Shown one piece after another: positions 1 to 6,891 of a DNA stretch of 15,869 bases (position 1 is the stretch's first letter; each line of letters opens with the position of its first letter). The position numbers and the translations under genes are program-made. The stretch lies in the NCBI GenBank assembly GCA_007124475.1, contig SLFB01000024.1, positions 1-15,869 on the forward strand. Direction: 5' to 3'. The notes beneath the pieces are model-generated. The model made no database searches and had not been told where the DNA came from. It saw only the letters and a program-made list of their open reading frames with translations. This DNA is from Vibrio sp. Its GTDB lineage: Bacteria > Pseudomonadota > Gammaproteobacteria > Enterobacterales > Vibrionaceae.

Positions 1-801
1 CATAACCCCAATAAATAACGCATAAACAAAGTCAGGAATCATCAGCCATTGGATCTCTAATGCACTCGCCCACTGCGAAATATAACGTGCGCCAACGACA
101 CAAATGATGAGAAAAAATAACTGTTCCACGACTTTTTTTGCCGTCACTTTATCTTCTTCGTTTTCATTGTAGGTTATGATTTCTGGATGACGCTCATGAG
201 TTTTAGAACCTCGACCATACTGAGACTCCATATTGTGCTTATTGATTAAACGTTGTGCCACCGGGCTGCCAATTAAGCCACCAATGATCAAACCAAACGT
301 TGCTGATGCCATGGCTATCTCTAACACATTATCAAAGCCATACATGTCTTGGAAAGTTTGCGCCCAAGCAGCCCCTGTTCCATGACCACCGGATAAGGTA
401 ATTGAGCCAGCAACCAACCCCATTAGAGGGTCTAAGCCCAAAGCGGTTGCCATAGACACACCGATACCATTTTGAATGATGATATAAAACGAAGCGATCC
501 CTAAGAAAAGAAACACTTTCGCCCCTCCTTTCAATAGCTGAGTGTAATTGGCGGCTAAACCCACCGTAGCAAAAAACATCAACATGAAAGTGCTTTGTAG
601 TGGCAGATCAAATGCTACATCAATACCATAGGCATGTAATATACTGATTACACAAGCAATGATTAAACCGCCAACTATAGGTTCAGGAATGTTAAACTGA
701 CTGAGTATAGGGAGTTTGGCATTAACGAAATGGCCCAAAAATAATACACTAATTGCAACTAAAAAAGACTCAAGAGCCCCAATAGAAATTAAATGATTCA
801 T
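1..801 (-). CDS. gltS: Sodium/glutamate symporter GltS, 3' part outside window
   Basis: Reading leftwards from the ATG at 801, the frame stays open to the window edge, giving the first 267 residues of a family usually about 400 long, so the C-terminal third is missing. GltS is an inner-membrane carrier that takes up glutamate with Na+. Visible hallmarks are strongly hydrophobic helices from residue 8 on, the family motif GGHGTGAAW at residues 138-146, a glycine-rich helix around 165-180 (ATFGLIIGGLIGSP), and a charged cytoplasmic loop at about 190-225 between the two halves. A GAGG Shine-Dalgarno sequence lies 4 bases before the ATG. A TTGACA promoter lies about 50 bases further upstream. It stands apart from the ldtA operon, separated by 676 bases. 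Family assignment is firm; substrate is inferred from the family. Confidence 0.95.
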   Translation of the reverse strand, partial: MNHLISIGALESFLVAISVLFLGHFVNAKLPILSQFNIPEPIVGGLIIACVISILHAYGIDVAFDLPLQSTFMLMFFATVGLAANYTQLLKGGAKVFLFLGIASFYIIIQNGIGVSMATALGLDPLMGLVAGSITLSGGHGTGAAWAQTFQDMYGFDNVLEIAMASATFGLIIGGLIGSPVAQRLINKHNMESQYGRGSKTHERHPEIITYNENEEDKVTAKKVVEQLFFLIICVVGARYISQWASALEIQWLMIPDFVYALFIGVM

Positions 802-847
802 ACTGCCTCATCATAATTTTCTCTTCATCCTCCCTGATGAGTGAGTG

Positions 848-875
848 TTTATTGAATAATCTACTCAATTGTCAA
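848..875 (-). promoter_or_regulatory. Probable sigma-70 promoter of gltS
   Basis: On the minus strand a perfect -35 hexamer TTGACA (875-870) is followed, after 16 bases, by AATAAA (853-848, four of six matches to TATAAT). This would start transcription about 40 bases upstream of the gltS ATG. A small dyad TCATC-N6-GATGA (825-840) lies in the predicted leader. Confidence 0.5.
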
Positions 876-1450
876 ACTCATAACGCTTATTGTGCAACGA
901 CAATATCCCGACAACCACAAATCGTAACCTGATTGGTTATAACTCTAACGCTTTGTGTACAGGTATGATTTAAGCTGTTTTATCGAGTCACAGGCCATCA
1001 AGGTATAGGCTTGTTTGCCCCCGTTCAGCTTTTTATAAACAGCGGCAATTGATCCGCATTTCCATTGCGTTATTCGTTATAAGAGTGTGTGCATCTCGGC
1101 CAAAAGGCTTCCTTAACTACGCAGAAGCACAACGACAATTGATTAGGTTGATAGCTATAACCCTATTCCATTTTTCCGCGAGGAACAGACGAGAGTTCAA
1201 AGCTCTGACCTGAAATTTACTTGTCCCAATCGTAGTAAAAGACTCTATCTCATGAGTAGTTAGCGAGATGAAACCAAGGGAATAATCAAGTTTGCAACAG
1301 GTTATGTGGCTATAGCCCGGCCGGACTATAGCACAAGAATGGCAAATTTAGGTAATACTAGGCTATTGCAAGTGGATGGATCGTTGCATTTTTGTGACAA
1401 AAATATTACAAACACTGTCCCAGTAAGGGGAATGATTGGCGAGTATGCGC
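876..1450. other. Intergenic stretch with no recognisable gene
   Basis: I see no open frame with a convincing ribosome site, no tRNA and no ERIC copy here. In V. cholerae a small lipoprotein gene lies near ldtA as I recall, but no lipobox peptide is encoded here. The only structure that stands out is the 24-bp palindrome at 1309-1332 and a short self-complementary TTTTTGTGACAAAAA at 1389-1403. No clear rho-independent terminator follows ldtA. Confidence 0.5.
1309..1332. repeat. 24-bp near-perfect palindrome around CCGGCCGG
   Basis: The two 12-base halves GCTATAGCCCGG and CCGGACTATAGC are reverse complements except at one position, with no loop. The GC-rich centre sits in AT-rich surroundings. 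No T-tract follows on either strand, so it is not a standard terminator. It could be a protein-binding site or the transcript end of the ldtA operon. Confidence 0.6.
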
Positions 1451-1490
1451 TAAAAAGTCAGTCATAACTATAAAAAGTCAGTCATAACTA
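1451..1490. repeat. Exact 20-bp tandem duplication at the ldtA stop codon
   Basis: The 20-mer TAAAAAGTCAGTCATAACTA occurs twice back to back (1451-1470 and 1471-1490). The right-hand copy contains the last codons and TGA stop of ldtA; the left-hand copy lies just beyond the stop. The protein end is the same with one or two copies. Confidence 0.95.
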
Positions 1491-2407
1491 ACGGGCGATG
1501 GTGGCACAACCTGAACTGGAAAACCATTTTGAGCGGCAACTGCAGCGCGCGCGCGCGCATCTGAACGATTTGATGCACTTAACCACCATGTTAGCTCCAT
1601 TGGTAAATCAAGGGATTTTTTACTGCCGTCACTACGCGTTAAAGGTTCATGCACCTCAAGATATACACTACGATCCGGTTCAAGGCTCATTTTGATTGGC
1701 TCATCAATAATGCGTACTTTTACTCCCCGCCCTACTTGATGAAATAGCCACTCGATATCTTTCGGATCCATACGAATGCAACCAGCGCTCACCCGCATAC
1801 CAATACCAAAATCTTTATTAGTACCGTGGATTAGATATTGTCCAGATCCATAGGCAAGACGCATGGCATAATCACCCATAGGATTATCAGGGCCAGCCGG
1901 TACAACCGCAGGTAACTCAATACCACGTTGTCGATATTCATTACGTATCGATTGAGGAGGCGTCCAGGTTGGATTGCGCCGCATTTGGCTAATTTGAGTC
2001 GTCATCTCAGGGGTATCTCTACCAATGCGTCCAATACCAACTGGGAAAATATGCACTTGATTGGTATCAGGCGGAAAATAATACAAACGCAGCTCAGCGA
2101 GGTTGATCACTATACCTTGATAATCGACTTCAGGAAGAATCACTTGCGAAGGGATAGTGATCACTAATCCTGGTTGAGGAAGAAAAGGGTCTACCCCTTT
2201 ATTCGCCGCCATTAAAGCCAAAAAGCCAACATCATATTGGTTAGCGATCTGAGCGAGTGTCTGTCCTTCTTGTACCTTGTGGTATTGAATATGCCCAACT
2301 AAACGGCTGCCTTGCTCGGGCAAGTCAAATACCCTTGCTTGCAACGAAAAACAAAAACCGAACCAAATTAAACAGATTAGCAATCCACTACGCGCCATGA
2401 ATATCAT
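1478..2407 (-). CDS. ldtA: L,D-transpeptidase (YkuD) with LysM domain, LdtA-like
   Basis: Predicted periplasmic enzyme making 3-3 peptidoglycan cross-links and/or attaching a lipoprotein to the wall. Residues 5-25 form a signal peptide (ARSGLLICLIWFGFCF...). Residues ~40-87 are a LysM wall-binding domain. The YkuD domain spans ~97-235 with catalytic Cys210 in SAGCIRM and His194 in LIHGTNKDFG. The C-terminal ~70 residues are a low-complexity tail. The length of 309 matches ErfK/YbiS/LdtA-type enzymes, and V. cholerae LdtA (VCA0058, as I recall) has the same position beside phr. The start overlaps the end of phr by 20 bases, so it is probably translated from the same mRNA. Start choice is open: the ATG at 2407 is only 3 bases from the AAGG ribosome site (2414-2411) and the ATG at 2398 is 12 away. 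Both leave the signal peptide intact. Whether it crosslinks peptides or anchors a lipoprotein cannot be told from sequence. Confidence 0.93.
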   Translation of the reverse strand: MIFMARSGLLICLIWFGFCFSLQARVFDLPEQGSRLVGHIQYHKVQEGQTLAQIANQYDVGFLALMAANKGVDPFLPQPGLVITIPSQVILPEVDYQGIVINLAELRLYYFPPDTNQVHIFPVGIGRIGRDTPEMTTQISQMRRNPTWTPPQSIRNEYRQRGIELPAVVPAGPDNPMGDYAMRLAYGSGQYLIHGTNKDFGIGMRVSAGCIRMDPKDIEWLFHQVGRGVKVRIIDEPIKMSLEPDRSVYLEVHEPLTRSDGSKKSLDLPMELTWWLSASNRSDARARAAVAAQNGFPVQVVPPSPVSYD

Positions 2408-3815
2408 TATCCTTCGCTTGTTTATAAAGGCTTAAGGTTACTTCCCTTTCTGTTTTGTGATCAACGATTGGGGCTGGGTATGACAAAGACTTAACACTCG
2501 GCCACTTCCAAGGACTATGAATATAAGTCGCTGGCACCTTGGCCAACTCTGGCAACCATTGACGTATAAATTGGCCGTCGGGATCAAAACGCTCACCCTG
2601 AGTGATGGGGTTAAAAATTCGAAAATAAGGCTGACCGTCGCAACCGGTGGAGGCGCACCATTGCCATCCTCCATTATTGGCGGCATAGTCGCCATCGATT
2701 AATTGCTGCATAAAATAGCGCTCTCCCCAATGCCAATCGATGTGCAAATCTTTGGTAAGAAAACTCGCTACCACCATTCTCAGTCGATTATGCATCCAAC
2801 CGGTTTGATTTAACTGCCGCATGGCCGCATCAACAATAGGATAGCCGGTTTTACCTTCACACCAACGTGCAAAAGCAACGTTATCATTCTGCCACTGCAA
2901 TCGATCTCCCCATCGATGAAAGGCTTTCCCTTTCGATAGCTTAGCTTCAAAAGTCAATAAGTGCTGATAAAACTCACGCCAAATCAACTCACTAAGCCAA
3001 ACGTCCGCTCCTGAAGACAACGTCCCTGAATCAGACTGAGCATACATTCGAGCCAGGCATTGTCTAGCAGAAAGCATCCCTATGGCTAAATAAGGAGAGA
3101 GTTGACTGGTCGCCTCCAGCGCGGGATAGTCACGTTGTTGGTGATAACGATGTAGCGCTTGATGACAAAACTGGCGTAACTTATCACGCACGGTGTCAAA
3201 ATCTACTGGCCACGATTCACTGGATATACGAGGGAAGTCAAAGCGACAGGCAATACCCCAAAGTGCTTCGTGGCCATCAATCAATAATTGGTTGACTACG
3301 GCAGCAGAGGGTTTGGTGATTGTCGGAGGTGAAAAACGAGTCAGCCATGCGCGTTTAAAAGGGGTGAACACTTTAAAGTACTCCCCTTGCTTATTTAACA
3401 CCTGACCAGGGGCAACAATACATTTGTCATCAAAGGCGCTCCAAGTAATGCCAAGATCAGCTAACCCATGCTCCGCATGACGATCACGTTGTTGCTCATT
3501 CCATTCATAATCACGATTCACCAGCACTTGATTAACTCCTAGCTGCTGGGCTATGGCAATAATGGTTTGACTCGCTTGTTGATAATCCGACACCTGCTGG
3601 TACAACAAGGGGATATTCAACGCGATTAGCTCTTGTTGTAAAGCAAACAATCTGCGATAAATGAAATCCGCTTGAATAGGCGCTAAATCCTGTTGCTGCC
3701 ACTGCTCAGGGGTAGCAATAAAAATCGCCGTAACGGGTTCGCCGCTGGCAATGGCATGATCTAACGCAGTATTATCGATGCTGCGAAGATCGCGACGTAG
3801 CCAAACCAGTTTCAT
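2388..3815 (-). CDS. phr: Class I CPD photolyase (deoxyribodipyrimidine photolyase)
   Basis: Splits UV-induced cyclobutane pyrimidine dimers using blue/near-UV light. The 475 residues align throughout with E. coli PhrB (472 aa). The N-terminal antenna-binding Rossmann domain covers residues 1-130. The helical FAD domain spans ~205-465 with IWREFYQHL (278-286, dimer-binding Trp279), GKTGYPIVDAAMRQL (321-335), MHNRLRM (341-347) and NNGGWQW (380-386). Trp308, Trp361 and Trp384 correspond to the electron-transfer triad of the E. coli enzyme (W306, W359, W382), and Asn380 to its flavin-proximal Asn378. Nothing is missing, so it should be active. The ATG overlaps the merR stop (ATGA), with GGAG 8 bases upstream, so translation is coupled. 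In E. coli phr likewise follows ybgA, a relative of the DUF1722 half of rudS here. Confidence 0.97.
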   Translation of the reverse strand: MKLVWLRRDLRSIDNTALDHAIASGEPVTAIFIATPEQWQQQDLAPIQADFIYRRLFALQQELIALNIPLLYQQVSDYQQASQTIIAIAQQLGVNQVLVNRDYEWNEQQRDRHAEHGLADLGITWSAFDDKCIVAPGQVLNKQGEYFKVFTPFKRAWLTRFSPPTITKPSAAVVNQLLIDGHEALWGIACRFDFPRISSESWPVDFDTVRDKLRQFCHQALHRYHQQRDYPALEATSQLSPYLAIGMLSARQCLARMYAQSDSGTLSSGADVWLSELIWREFYQHLLTFEAKLSKGKAFHRWGDRLQWQNDNVAFARWCEGKTGYPIVDAAMRQLNQTGWMHNRLRMVVASFLTKDLHIDWHWGERYFMQQLIDGDYAANNGGWQWCASTGCDGQPYFRIFNPITQGERFDPDGQFIRQWLPELAKVPATYIHSPWKWPSVKSLSYPAPIVDHKTEREVTLSLYKQAKDNDIHGA

Positions 3816-4624
3816 TCCTTATTCTCCGAATTAATAAGTGTCTCTAAAACACTAGTGAGCACTAATCGCTCTCCTACTAATGCCTGCATATCCGTTAATG
3901 ACTCACGCTGCGGCTCAGATAAACCTCGATAAGAAAACAGGCAAATCTGCTGCCAATCATTGAGCCGAGGATGGCTCACTAGACCACTCATATCATCAAC
4001 GCTTTCAAGTAGCGTGACATCAAACCCCTTCTCTGCCCAACTCACTGCCCATAACCAAGCCAACACGCTACCATAAGCATCAAAACTGATGCATAGGCAA
4101 GGGCCTCGTTGAGCCGCTTTGTTTTCTGACTCCAACACACTAGATAACTTACTCAGCATCAAGTGGTTAAAGAGCCCCTTTTGTAATGAACGTAACGGAC
4201 CTTTGACTTTATCGAGCGCTTCAATAATCGGTAAAATAAACTGGCCTTCTACAATACCCAACGGATATTCTTTCATCACCGTCGCAATGATATTGGCAGC
4301 TTTTGCCCTCTTAAGATTGGCTAAAGCATCCAGAAGCTGCGCACAGGCGTCTAACTGGCCACGAACGTCGACAGTTTCGAGGTCTAACATGGCTTGGTTA
4401 TCTAATAATTGACTCACTTTGCCAATCGATACCCCTTTAAGTAGCCAGCTTTGGATCATCTTGATGGTTTGCACATCCTGCTCGGAATACAGACGATGAC
4501 CTTTTTCTGTGCGCTGAGGCTGTAATAAATTATAGCGCCGTTGCCAAGCACGAAGGGTCACAGGTTTAACGCCAGTAACTTCAGCCACCTCGCGGATTGC
4601 ATAATATTTTTCGTTATAGTCCAT
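3812..4624 (-). CDS. MerR-type transcriptional regulator of the photolyase operon
   Basis: Residues 7-75 are a MerR winged helix-turn-helix (YAIREVAEVTGVKPVTLRAW, with YNLLQPQRTEKGHRLYSEQD as the wing). Residues ~85-165 look like the four-helix bundle and ~175-265 like the Rossmann-like half of the CarH/LitR/MlrA group. The cobalamin signature DxHxxG is not present: at the matching place the sequence is FDAYGS (181-186), so the B12-ligating His is missing, and no EH pair is seen in the bundle. Direct B12-based light sensing is therefore unlikely. The gene lies between rudS (11-base overlap) and phr (4-base overlap), which argues that it controls this operon. The two dyads upstream of rudS are probable binding sites. 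As I recall, the V. cholerae homologue (VCA0056) has been linked to blue-light responses. GAGG 7 bases upstream supports the ATG at 4624. Confidence 0.9.
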   Translation of the reverse strand: MDYNEKYYAIREVAEVTGVKPVTLRAWQRRYNLLQPQRTEKGHRLYSEQDVQTIKMIQSWLLKGVSIGKVSQLLDNQAMLDLETVDVRGQLDACAQLLDALANLKRAKAANIIATVMKEYPLGIVEGQFILPIIEALDKVKGPLRSLQKGLFNHLMLSKLSSVLESENKAAQRGPCLCISFDAYGSVLAWLWAVSWAEKGFDVTLLESVDDMSGLVSHPRLNDWQQICLFSYRGLSEPQRESLTDMQALVGERLVLTSVLETLINSENKE

Positions 4625-5570
4625 AACGTAACCTCAACGTTTGTGGATGAGGCTGTAGGTAACGTTGCTGCTCTAAATAGGGATCAGGATACATAGACAA
4701 ATAGTGCCTAATTAAAGTCAAGGGGGCCAATAAAGGCAGTAGACCTTGACGATATTCATTAATCACTTGAGCTAATTCTGCTTTTTGATCGGAGGTTAAA
4801 GAACGTTTAAAATAACCTTGAATATGCATCAGTACATTGGTGTTGTTTTTACGACTAATTCGGTGCGTAAGGGCTTGCATTAATCCAAGCCGATATTGTT
4901 CGATAAAATCCGTCACAGAATACTGGCTAACATTGGCAACCAATTGACCCAGCGCTTTATAAGACAGTGGATGGTGAGCCATAAGTAATAGTTTATAACG
5001 CGAGTGAAATTGAACCACTTTGCCAGCCGTAGGCTGACTACCCAGTGACTGATAAAAATCATGTAAACAGAATACTCGCGCAACAAAATTTTCTCGTAAT
5101 ACCGGATCGTTGAGTCTTCCATCCTCTTCAATCGGTAACCAAGGCATCCGCTGCATCAGTTGTTGGGTATACAAACCAACACCATTTTTCTCTGCGCCAC
5201 CGTTCACGTTATACACCTTGACTCTCTCCATACCGCAGGTTGGCGACTTAGCACAAACAATGTATCCGGCTAGATTCTGCTCCTGCAGCTGTTCAATTTT
5301 TTTATGTGAATAATCGAGTAAAGCAGCAGTATGATCTTGACTAGCATCTTTAGTCTCAACCAAGGAGATACGCTCTTCATCAGACATCAAGCGTATCGTA
5401 GGCCTTGGTACTGGCAATCCCATTCCGACTTCCGGACAAACAGAAATAAAATCAAAAAATTGCGCTAACTCTTTGGTCACAAAATGGCTGATCTTGTGCC
5501 CCGAATCAAACCGTACAGGTTGACCAAGAACACAAGCACTAATGCCTACTCGAATAGGAATGGATTGCAT
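4614..5570 (-). CDS. rudS: RudS-type tRNA 4-thiouridine desulfidase (DUF523-DUF1722)
   Basis: Two-domain protein of 318 residues. Residues 5-150 are the TudS/DUF523 desulfidase domain, with Cys13 (ISACVLG), Cys45 (SVCPEVGMGLPVPRP) and Cys106/Cys112 (CAKSPTCGM) available to hold the [4Fe-4S] cluster known for TudS. Residues ~180-310 are DUF1722 (YbgA), with FHSRYKLLLMAHHPLSYKALG and HIQGYFKRSL. Fusions of this kind (RudS) remove sulfur from 4-thiouridine in tRNA and reduce near-UV growth delay, with the DUF1722 part binding tRNA. The start was moved inward to the ATG at 5570 because GGAGG (5582-5578) sits 7 bases before it; the longer frame from 5600 has no such site. It is first in the operon, overlapping merR by 11 bases. 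The catalytic role in this organism is inferred from the family. Confidence 0.9.
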   Translation of the reverse strand: MQSIPIRVGISACVLGQPVRFDSGHKISHFVTKELAQFFDFISVCPEVGMGLPVPRPTIRLMSDEERISLVETKDASQDHTAALLDYSHKKIEQLQEQNLAGYIVCAKSPTCGMERVKVYNVNGGAEKNGVGLYTQQLMQRMPWLPIEEDGRLNDPVLRENFVARVFCLHDFYQSLGSQPTAGKVVQFHSRYKLLLMAHHPLSYKALGQLVANVSQYSVTDFIEQYRLGLMQALTHRISRKNNTNVLMHIQGYFKRSLTSDQKAELAQVINEYRQGLLPLLAPLTLIRHYLSMYPDPYLEQQRYLQPHPQTLRLRYGL

Positions 5571-5655
5571 AGATATTCCTCCATAGGAAGGGTAATACAT
5601 TAACTACAGTCGGGTATATCCAAACGGCTCGACATTGCAGCGTCAAGCAGAAGAG

Positions 5656-5680
5656 TTATACAATAATTTACTTTGTATAA
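5656..5680. promoter_or_regulatory. Operator-like dyad 1 (TTATACAA-N9-TTGTATAA)
   Basis: Perfect 8-bp inverted repeat with a 9-base spacer, just downstream of the predicted -10 of the rudS operon and covering its predicted start point. The same geometry recurs at 5703-5727. It is the best candidate binding site for the MerR-type regulator encoded in the operon; that pairing is inference. Confidence 0.7.
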
Positions 5681-5710
5681 GTTATAGCACAGCATCAGAA
5701 AGTTATACAA
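5681..5710 (-). promoter_or_regulatory. Predicted promoter of the rudS-merR-phr-ldtA operon
   Basis: On the minus strand TTGTAT (5710-5705) and TATAAC (5686-5681) are 18 bases apart, and TGC directly before the -10 gives an extended -10 element. The -35 lies inside dyad 2 and the -10 abuts dyad 1, an arrangement suited to repression. The predicted leader is about 100 bases long. Confidence 0.55.
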
Positions 5711-5727
5711 TTTTTTTTCTTGTATAG
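5703..5727. promoter_or_regulatory. Operator-like dyad 2 (TTATACAA-N9-TTGTATAG)
   Basis: Second copy of the dyad, identical in arm sequence (except the last base) and in its 9-base spacer, centred 47 bp from dyad 1. It overlaps the predicted -35 of the rudS operon. Confidence 0.7.
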
Positions 5728-5749
5728 CTAAATCACGCTTAAATTAATC

Positions 5750-5875
5750 AATAGACTCAAACAAATTAGATTTGCAGAGTGGTGGTAAGCAAGTTCATCG
5801 CCATGAACATAGACAAACAATGTAATCAGGATGAACGAACGTAGCCTCCCAGCAACTGACAGTAGGCAGGGTATA
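5750..5875 (+). repeat. Diverged ERIC (IRU) element, copy 1
   Basis: About 126 bp, aligning end to end with the better-conserved copies in this window. The left end is ATAGACTCAAACAA, the middle has CCATGAACATAGACA and GATGAACGAACGTAGCC, and the right end is AGGGTATA. The length fits the usual ~127 bp of ERIC elements found in Enterobacteria and Vibrio. Divergence suggests an old insertion. It lies between the divergent rudS and deoD promoters. Confidence 0.75.
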
Positions 5876-6040
5876 CTTCAGGAAAGGGATAAAGTGACCT
5901 TGAGACTGCTGCGAATTTTGCCTGTTTCTCACTCAGATTGACGAAGCTGCAGCCTGTTCTTGGGCAAATAAACGATTGCCAAAACAAATTAAACAGATTT
6001 AGTTATCAATATGCCAAGACCATTGAGAACGAGCCTGTTT

Positions 6041-6083
6041 TGTGACTAAGATCTCATGGGATACTGGTATGACAAGCTAAGAT
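6041..6083 (+). promoter_or_regulatory. Probable class II CRP-dependent promoter of deoD
   Basis: TGTGA-N6-TCTCA (6041-6056) matches the CRP consensus TGTGA-N6-TCACA at nine of ten positions. TAAGAT at 6078-6083 can serve as -10, giving a start near 6090. The CRP site is then centred at about -41.5, the standard class II spacing. CRP control of deo genes is established in enterics; here it is inferred. Confidence 0.5.
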
Positions 6084-6160
6084 AGCAATTAATGAATATT
6101 GAGCAGCCAACAAAATCAGTAATTACTGACTGGCAAGCACATCACTTTGGAGAAATAATT

Positions 6161-6871
6161 ATGGCGACCCCACATATTAACGCACAAGCCGGCGCATTTG
6201 CAGAAACCATCTTAATGCCAGGCGATCCGCTTCGCGCCAAATTTATTGCAGAAACCTATTTAGAAGACGTCACGCAAGTTTGCGATGTACGTAACATGTT
6301 TGGTTACACTGGTTTTTACAAAGGCGTTAAGCTGTCAGTCATGGGCCACGGCATGGGTATTCCATCTGCAAGTATCTATGTGCATGAATTACTTGCTGAA
6401 TATGGCGTGAAAAATATTATTCGTATTGGTAGCTGTGGCGCGGTACGTGATGATGTGAATTTAATGGATGTGGTTATCGCTATGGGTGCATCCACTGACT
6501 CCAAAGTCAACCGTATCCGTTTCGCGGGTCATGATTTTGCCGCCATCGCTGATTACCACTTACTAGAAACTGCAGTGAATCAAGCTCGCACCCATCAAAT
6601 CCCGGTAAAAGTTGGTAATGTTTTCTCTGCTGATCTTTTTTACACTCCAGAGCCTGAAGTATTTAGCACCATGAATAAGCTAGGTATCTTAGGTGTTGAT
6701 ATGGAAGTGGCTGGTATTTACGGTGTCGCGGCTGAACACGGCGCTCGCGCACTCGCGATTTTGACCGTTTCTGACCACATTGTGCGTGGCGAGAAATTGA
6801 GCTCAGAAGAACGTCAAAAATCGTTCCATGAAATGATGACGGTTGCCCTCGATACCGCCATCAATCTTTAA
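6161..6871 (+). CDS. deoD: Purine nucleoside phosphorylase DeoD-type
   Basis: Cytoplasmic hexameric phosphorylase that cleaves purine (deoxy)nucleosides with phosphate to free base and (deoxy)ribose-1-phosphate in nucleoside salvage. The ATG at 6161 is chosen over an upstream in-frame ATG at 6092 because GGAG lies 8 bases before it and the protein then starts MATPHINAQ, as E. coli DeoD does (MATPHINAE). The 236 residues match the family. Phosphate ligands Gly21, Arg25, Arg44, Arg88 and Ser91 are present, as are His5 (contributed across the dimer), the ribose-binding Met181-Glu182 and the catalytic pair Ser204-Asp205 in TVSDHI. Position 180 is Asp where E. coli has Glu179, which may mark the chromosome II paralogue type seen in Vibrio. 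The gene is followed after 20 bases by the zinc-ribbon gene, so they may be co-transcribed. Confidence 0.96.
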   Translation: MATPHINAQAGAFAETILMPGDPLRAKFIAETYLEDVTQVCDVRNMFGYTGFYKGVKLSVMGHGMGIPSASIYVHELLAEYGVKNIIRIGSCGAVRDDVNLMDVVIAMGASTDSKVNRIRFAGHDFAAIADYHLLETAVNQARTHQIPVKVGNVFSADLFYTPEPEVFSTMNKLGILGVDMEVAGIYGVAAEHGARALAILTVSDHIVRGEKLSSEERQKSFHEMMTVALDTAINL

Positions 6872-6891
6872 TTTACCCCGAGGGGGAGATC

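Noticed and set aside
1060..1140. Possible integron attC-like sequence (GCGTTATTCGTTATAAG...)
   Set aside because: No paired R/L boxes or imperfect palindrome of VCR type could be found.
1498..1695. Plus-strand open frame opposite the ldtA 3' end, and other antisense frames across phr, merR, rudS, popT and sstT
   Set aside because: They are shadows of well-supported genes on the other strand, with no domain content or ribosome sites.
2364..2380. CAAATTAAACAGATT shared between ldtA and the deoD upstream region (~5986-6000)
   Set aside because: A 15-base AT-rich match is near chance expectation in a window this size and has no structure around it.
5571..5600. Longer RudS start (MYYPSYGGIS...)
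   Set aside because: The extra residues overlap the strong GGAGG that serves the ATG at 5570, and they do not match the family N-terminus.
6092..6160. Upstream in-frame ATG adding 23 residues to DeoD
   Set aside because: GGAG and the family-typical MATPHIN start place initiation at 6161. The predicted transcript start (~6090) also leaves no leader for 6092.
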